Shown here: one piece after another, positions 63,685-64,000 of the stretch
Layout: each line of letters begins with the position of its first letter
Position numbering within the stretch: position 1 is the stretch's first letter
Source of the DNA: Rhodobacteraceae bacterium XHP0102
GTDB taxonomy: Bacteria; Pseudomonadota; Alphaproteobacteria; Rhodobacterales; Rhodobacteraceae
Reading direction: 5' to 3'
DNA length: 64,000 bases
NCBI GenBank assembly: GCA_025751475.1
Contig: JAOWLD010000004.1
Span: 124,001-188,000 of the forward strand
Notes under the pieces: generated by a model
What the model was told of the DNA's origin: nothing
Seen by the model: the letters and a program-made list of their open reading frames with translations, nothing else
Databases searched by the model: none
Program-made: the position numbers and the translations under genes

Positions 63685-64000
63685 ATGTTAGACCTTTCTG
63701 TGCCGCATATTGTTCCCCTAATTATTGAGAATCTCTCTTGTGGGGGATGTGCAGCGCGCGCTGAAAAAGCGCTGAATGAATTGCCTTTTGTCGCCACGGC
63801 GCAGGTCAATTTGGCCACAAAAACGGCGCAAGTCACCGTTTCCCCTGATTTCGCTTTTCACACGATGGAGGCCGCCATGCGCAAGGCTGGCTATCCTGTG
63901 GCGATCAATCCGCAGCAAACCCGCGCGTTGCGTTTTGGGGTTGAAAACCTCAGTTGCGGGGGATGTGCAGCGCGCGCTGAAAAAGCACTGAACGCATATC
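63685..64000 (+). CDS. copA: Heavy-metal (probably copper) P-type ATPase, N-terminal part (cut by window edge)
   Basis: The open frame from ATG 63685 runs off the window after 105 codons. It starts with two heavy-metal-associated domains, each with the CxxC metal site in LSCGGCAARAEKAL (first CxxC at residues 19-22, second at 91-94), spaced exactly 72 codons. Tandem HMA domains of this kind begin copper-exporting P1B-ATPases. The ATPase core is outside the window, so copper specificity is inferred from the CxxC motif and the CueR-like promoter. The DNA of the two motifs is nearly identical. Confidence 0.82.
   Translation, partial: MLDLSVPHIVPLIIENLSCGGCAARAEKALNELPFVATAQVNLATKTAQVTVSPDFAFHTMEAAMRKAGYPVAINPQQTRALRFGVENLSCGGCAARAEKALNAY
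63742..63986 (+). repeat. Intragenic direct repeat encoding the two HMA metal sites
   Basis: Bases 63742-63770 and 63958-63986 (29 bases each) are identical, exactly 216 bases apart, and flanked by further similarity. They encode the GGCAARAEKA core of the two HMA domains. Identity even at silent positions points to recent duplication or gene conversion. Confidence 0.85.

Noticed and set aside
1-64000. tRNA, rRNA, CRISPR, IS or prophage elements
   Set aside because: I scanned gaps for GTTC-type T-loop sequences, clustered repeats and transposase motifs by eye and found none; nearly all sequence is assigned coding.

Overview
The window is a gene-dense stretch of chromosome from an alphaproteobacterium. 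I place it in the Rhodobacterales (Rhodobacteraceae/Roseobacteraceae). The reasons are the rsmI-yraN-gshB order, the Flp-like pilin with an AVTVDW processing region, the SelD fused to a FAD/NAD oxidoreductase, and the general look of the proteins; the genus cannot be named from sequence alone. Almost every base is coding, many genes overlap by 1-10 bases, and I see no rRNA, tRNA, CRISPR array, insertion sequence or prophage. It reads as core genome with one accessory-looking locus (tad pilus) and one catabolic island (creatinase plus peptide-type ABC transporter).

Layout. 1-1359 (minus): start of glutathione synthetase, yraN and rsmI. 1463-9779 (plus): an LpoA-like lipoprotein, glnD, murJ, coaBC, dut and a membrane-anchored MoeB/ThiF-type E1 enzyme. 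9776-16231: SH3-domain protein, 2-hydroxyacid dehydrogenase, lytic transglycosylase, AsmA, rimO and an M48 lipoprotein protease. 16357-20923: a small conserved protein, an EamA exporter, a histone-deacetylase-like hydrolase, the two subunits of a 3-oxoacid CoA-transferase, and a second lytic transglycosylase. 21168-31333 (plus): a tad/cpa locus (pilin, cpaB, cpaC, short lipoprotein, cpaE, cpaF, tadB, tadC, two tadD-like TPR lipoproteins, prepilin peptidase). 31376-34496: ligase-associated Lhr-type helicase and PdeM phosphoesterase. 34486-37419 (minus): one-carbon folate genes fhs and folD with a chorismate mutase between them. 37621-50157 (minus): truA, selD fusion, a conserved hypothetical, ybgC, tolQRAB, pal, cpoB/ybgF, tilS and ftsH.

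50289-56172 (plus): YcjX-like GTPase, an MFS permease, prmA and the ruvC-ruvA-ruvB operon, which has a near-consensus alphaproteobacterial LexA box upstream. 56173-61258 (minus): two oligopeptide-type permeases, a fused double ATPase, an SDR dehydrogenase and a P1-family peptidase, each start touching or nearly touching the previous stop, so one operon. Divergent from it is a well-conserved creatinase gene (61422-62627). The window ends with rfbA and the start of a copper-type P-ATPase with two HMA domains, preceded by a MerR/CueR-type promoter with a 19-bp spacer.

How it fits together: envelope maintenance (Tol-Pal, MurJ, LpoA-like, transglycosylases, AsmA, FtsH), DNA repair (RuvCAB, Lhr/PdeM), cofactor supply (CoaBC, FolD/Fhs, MoeB, SelD), a secretin-type adhesion pilus, and a probable scavenging island for creatine and small peptides. 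Function calls rest on motif and family recognition by eye; no database search was run.
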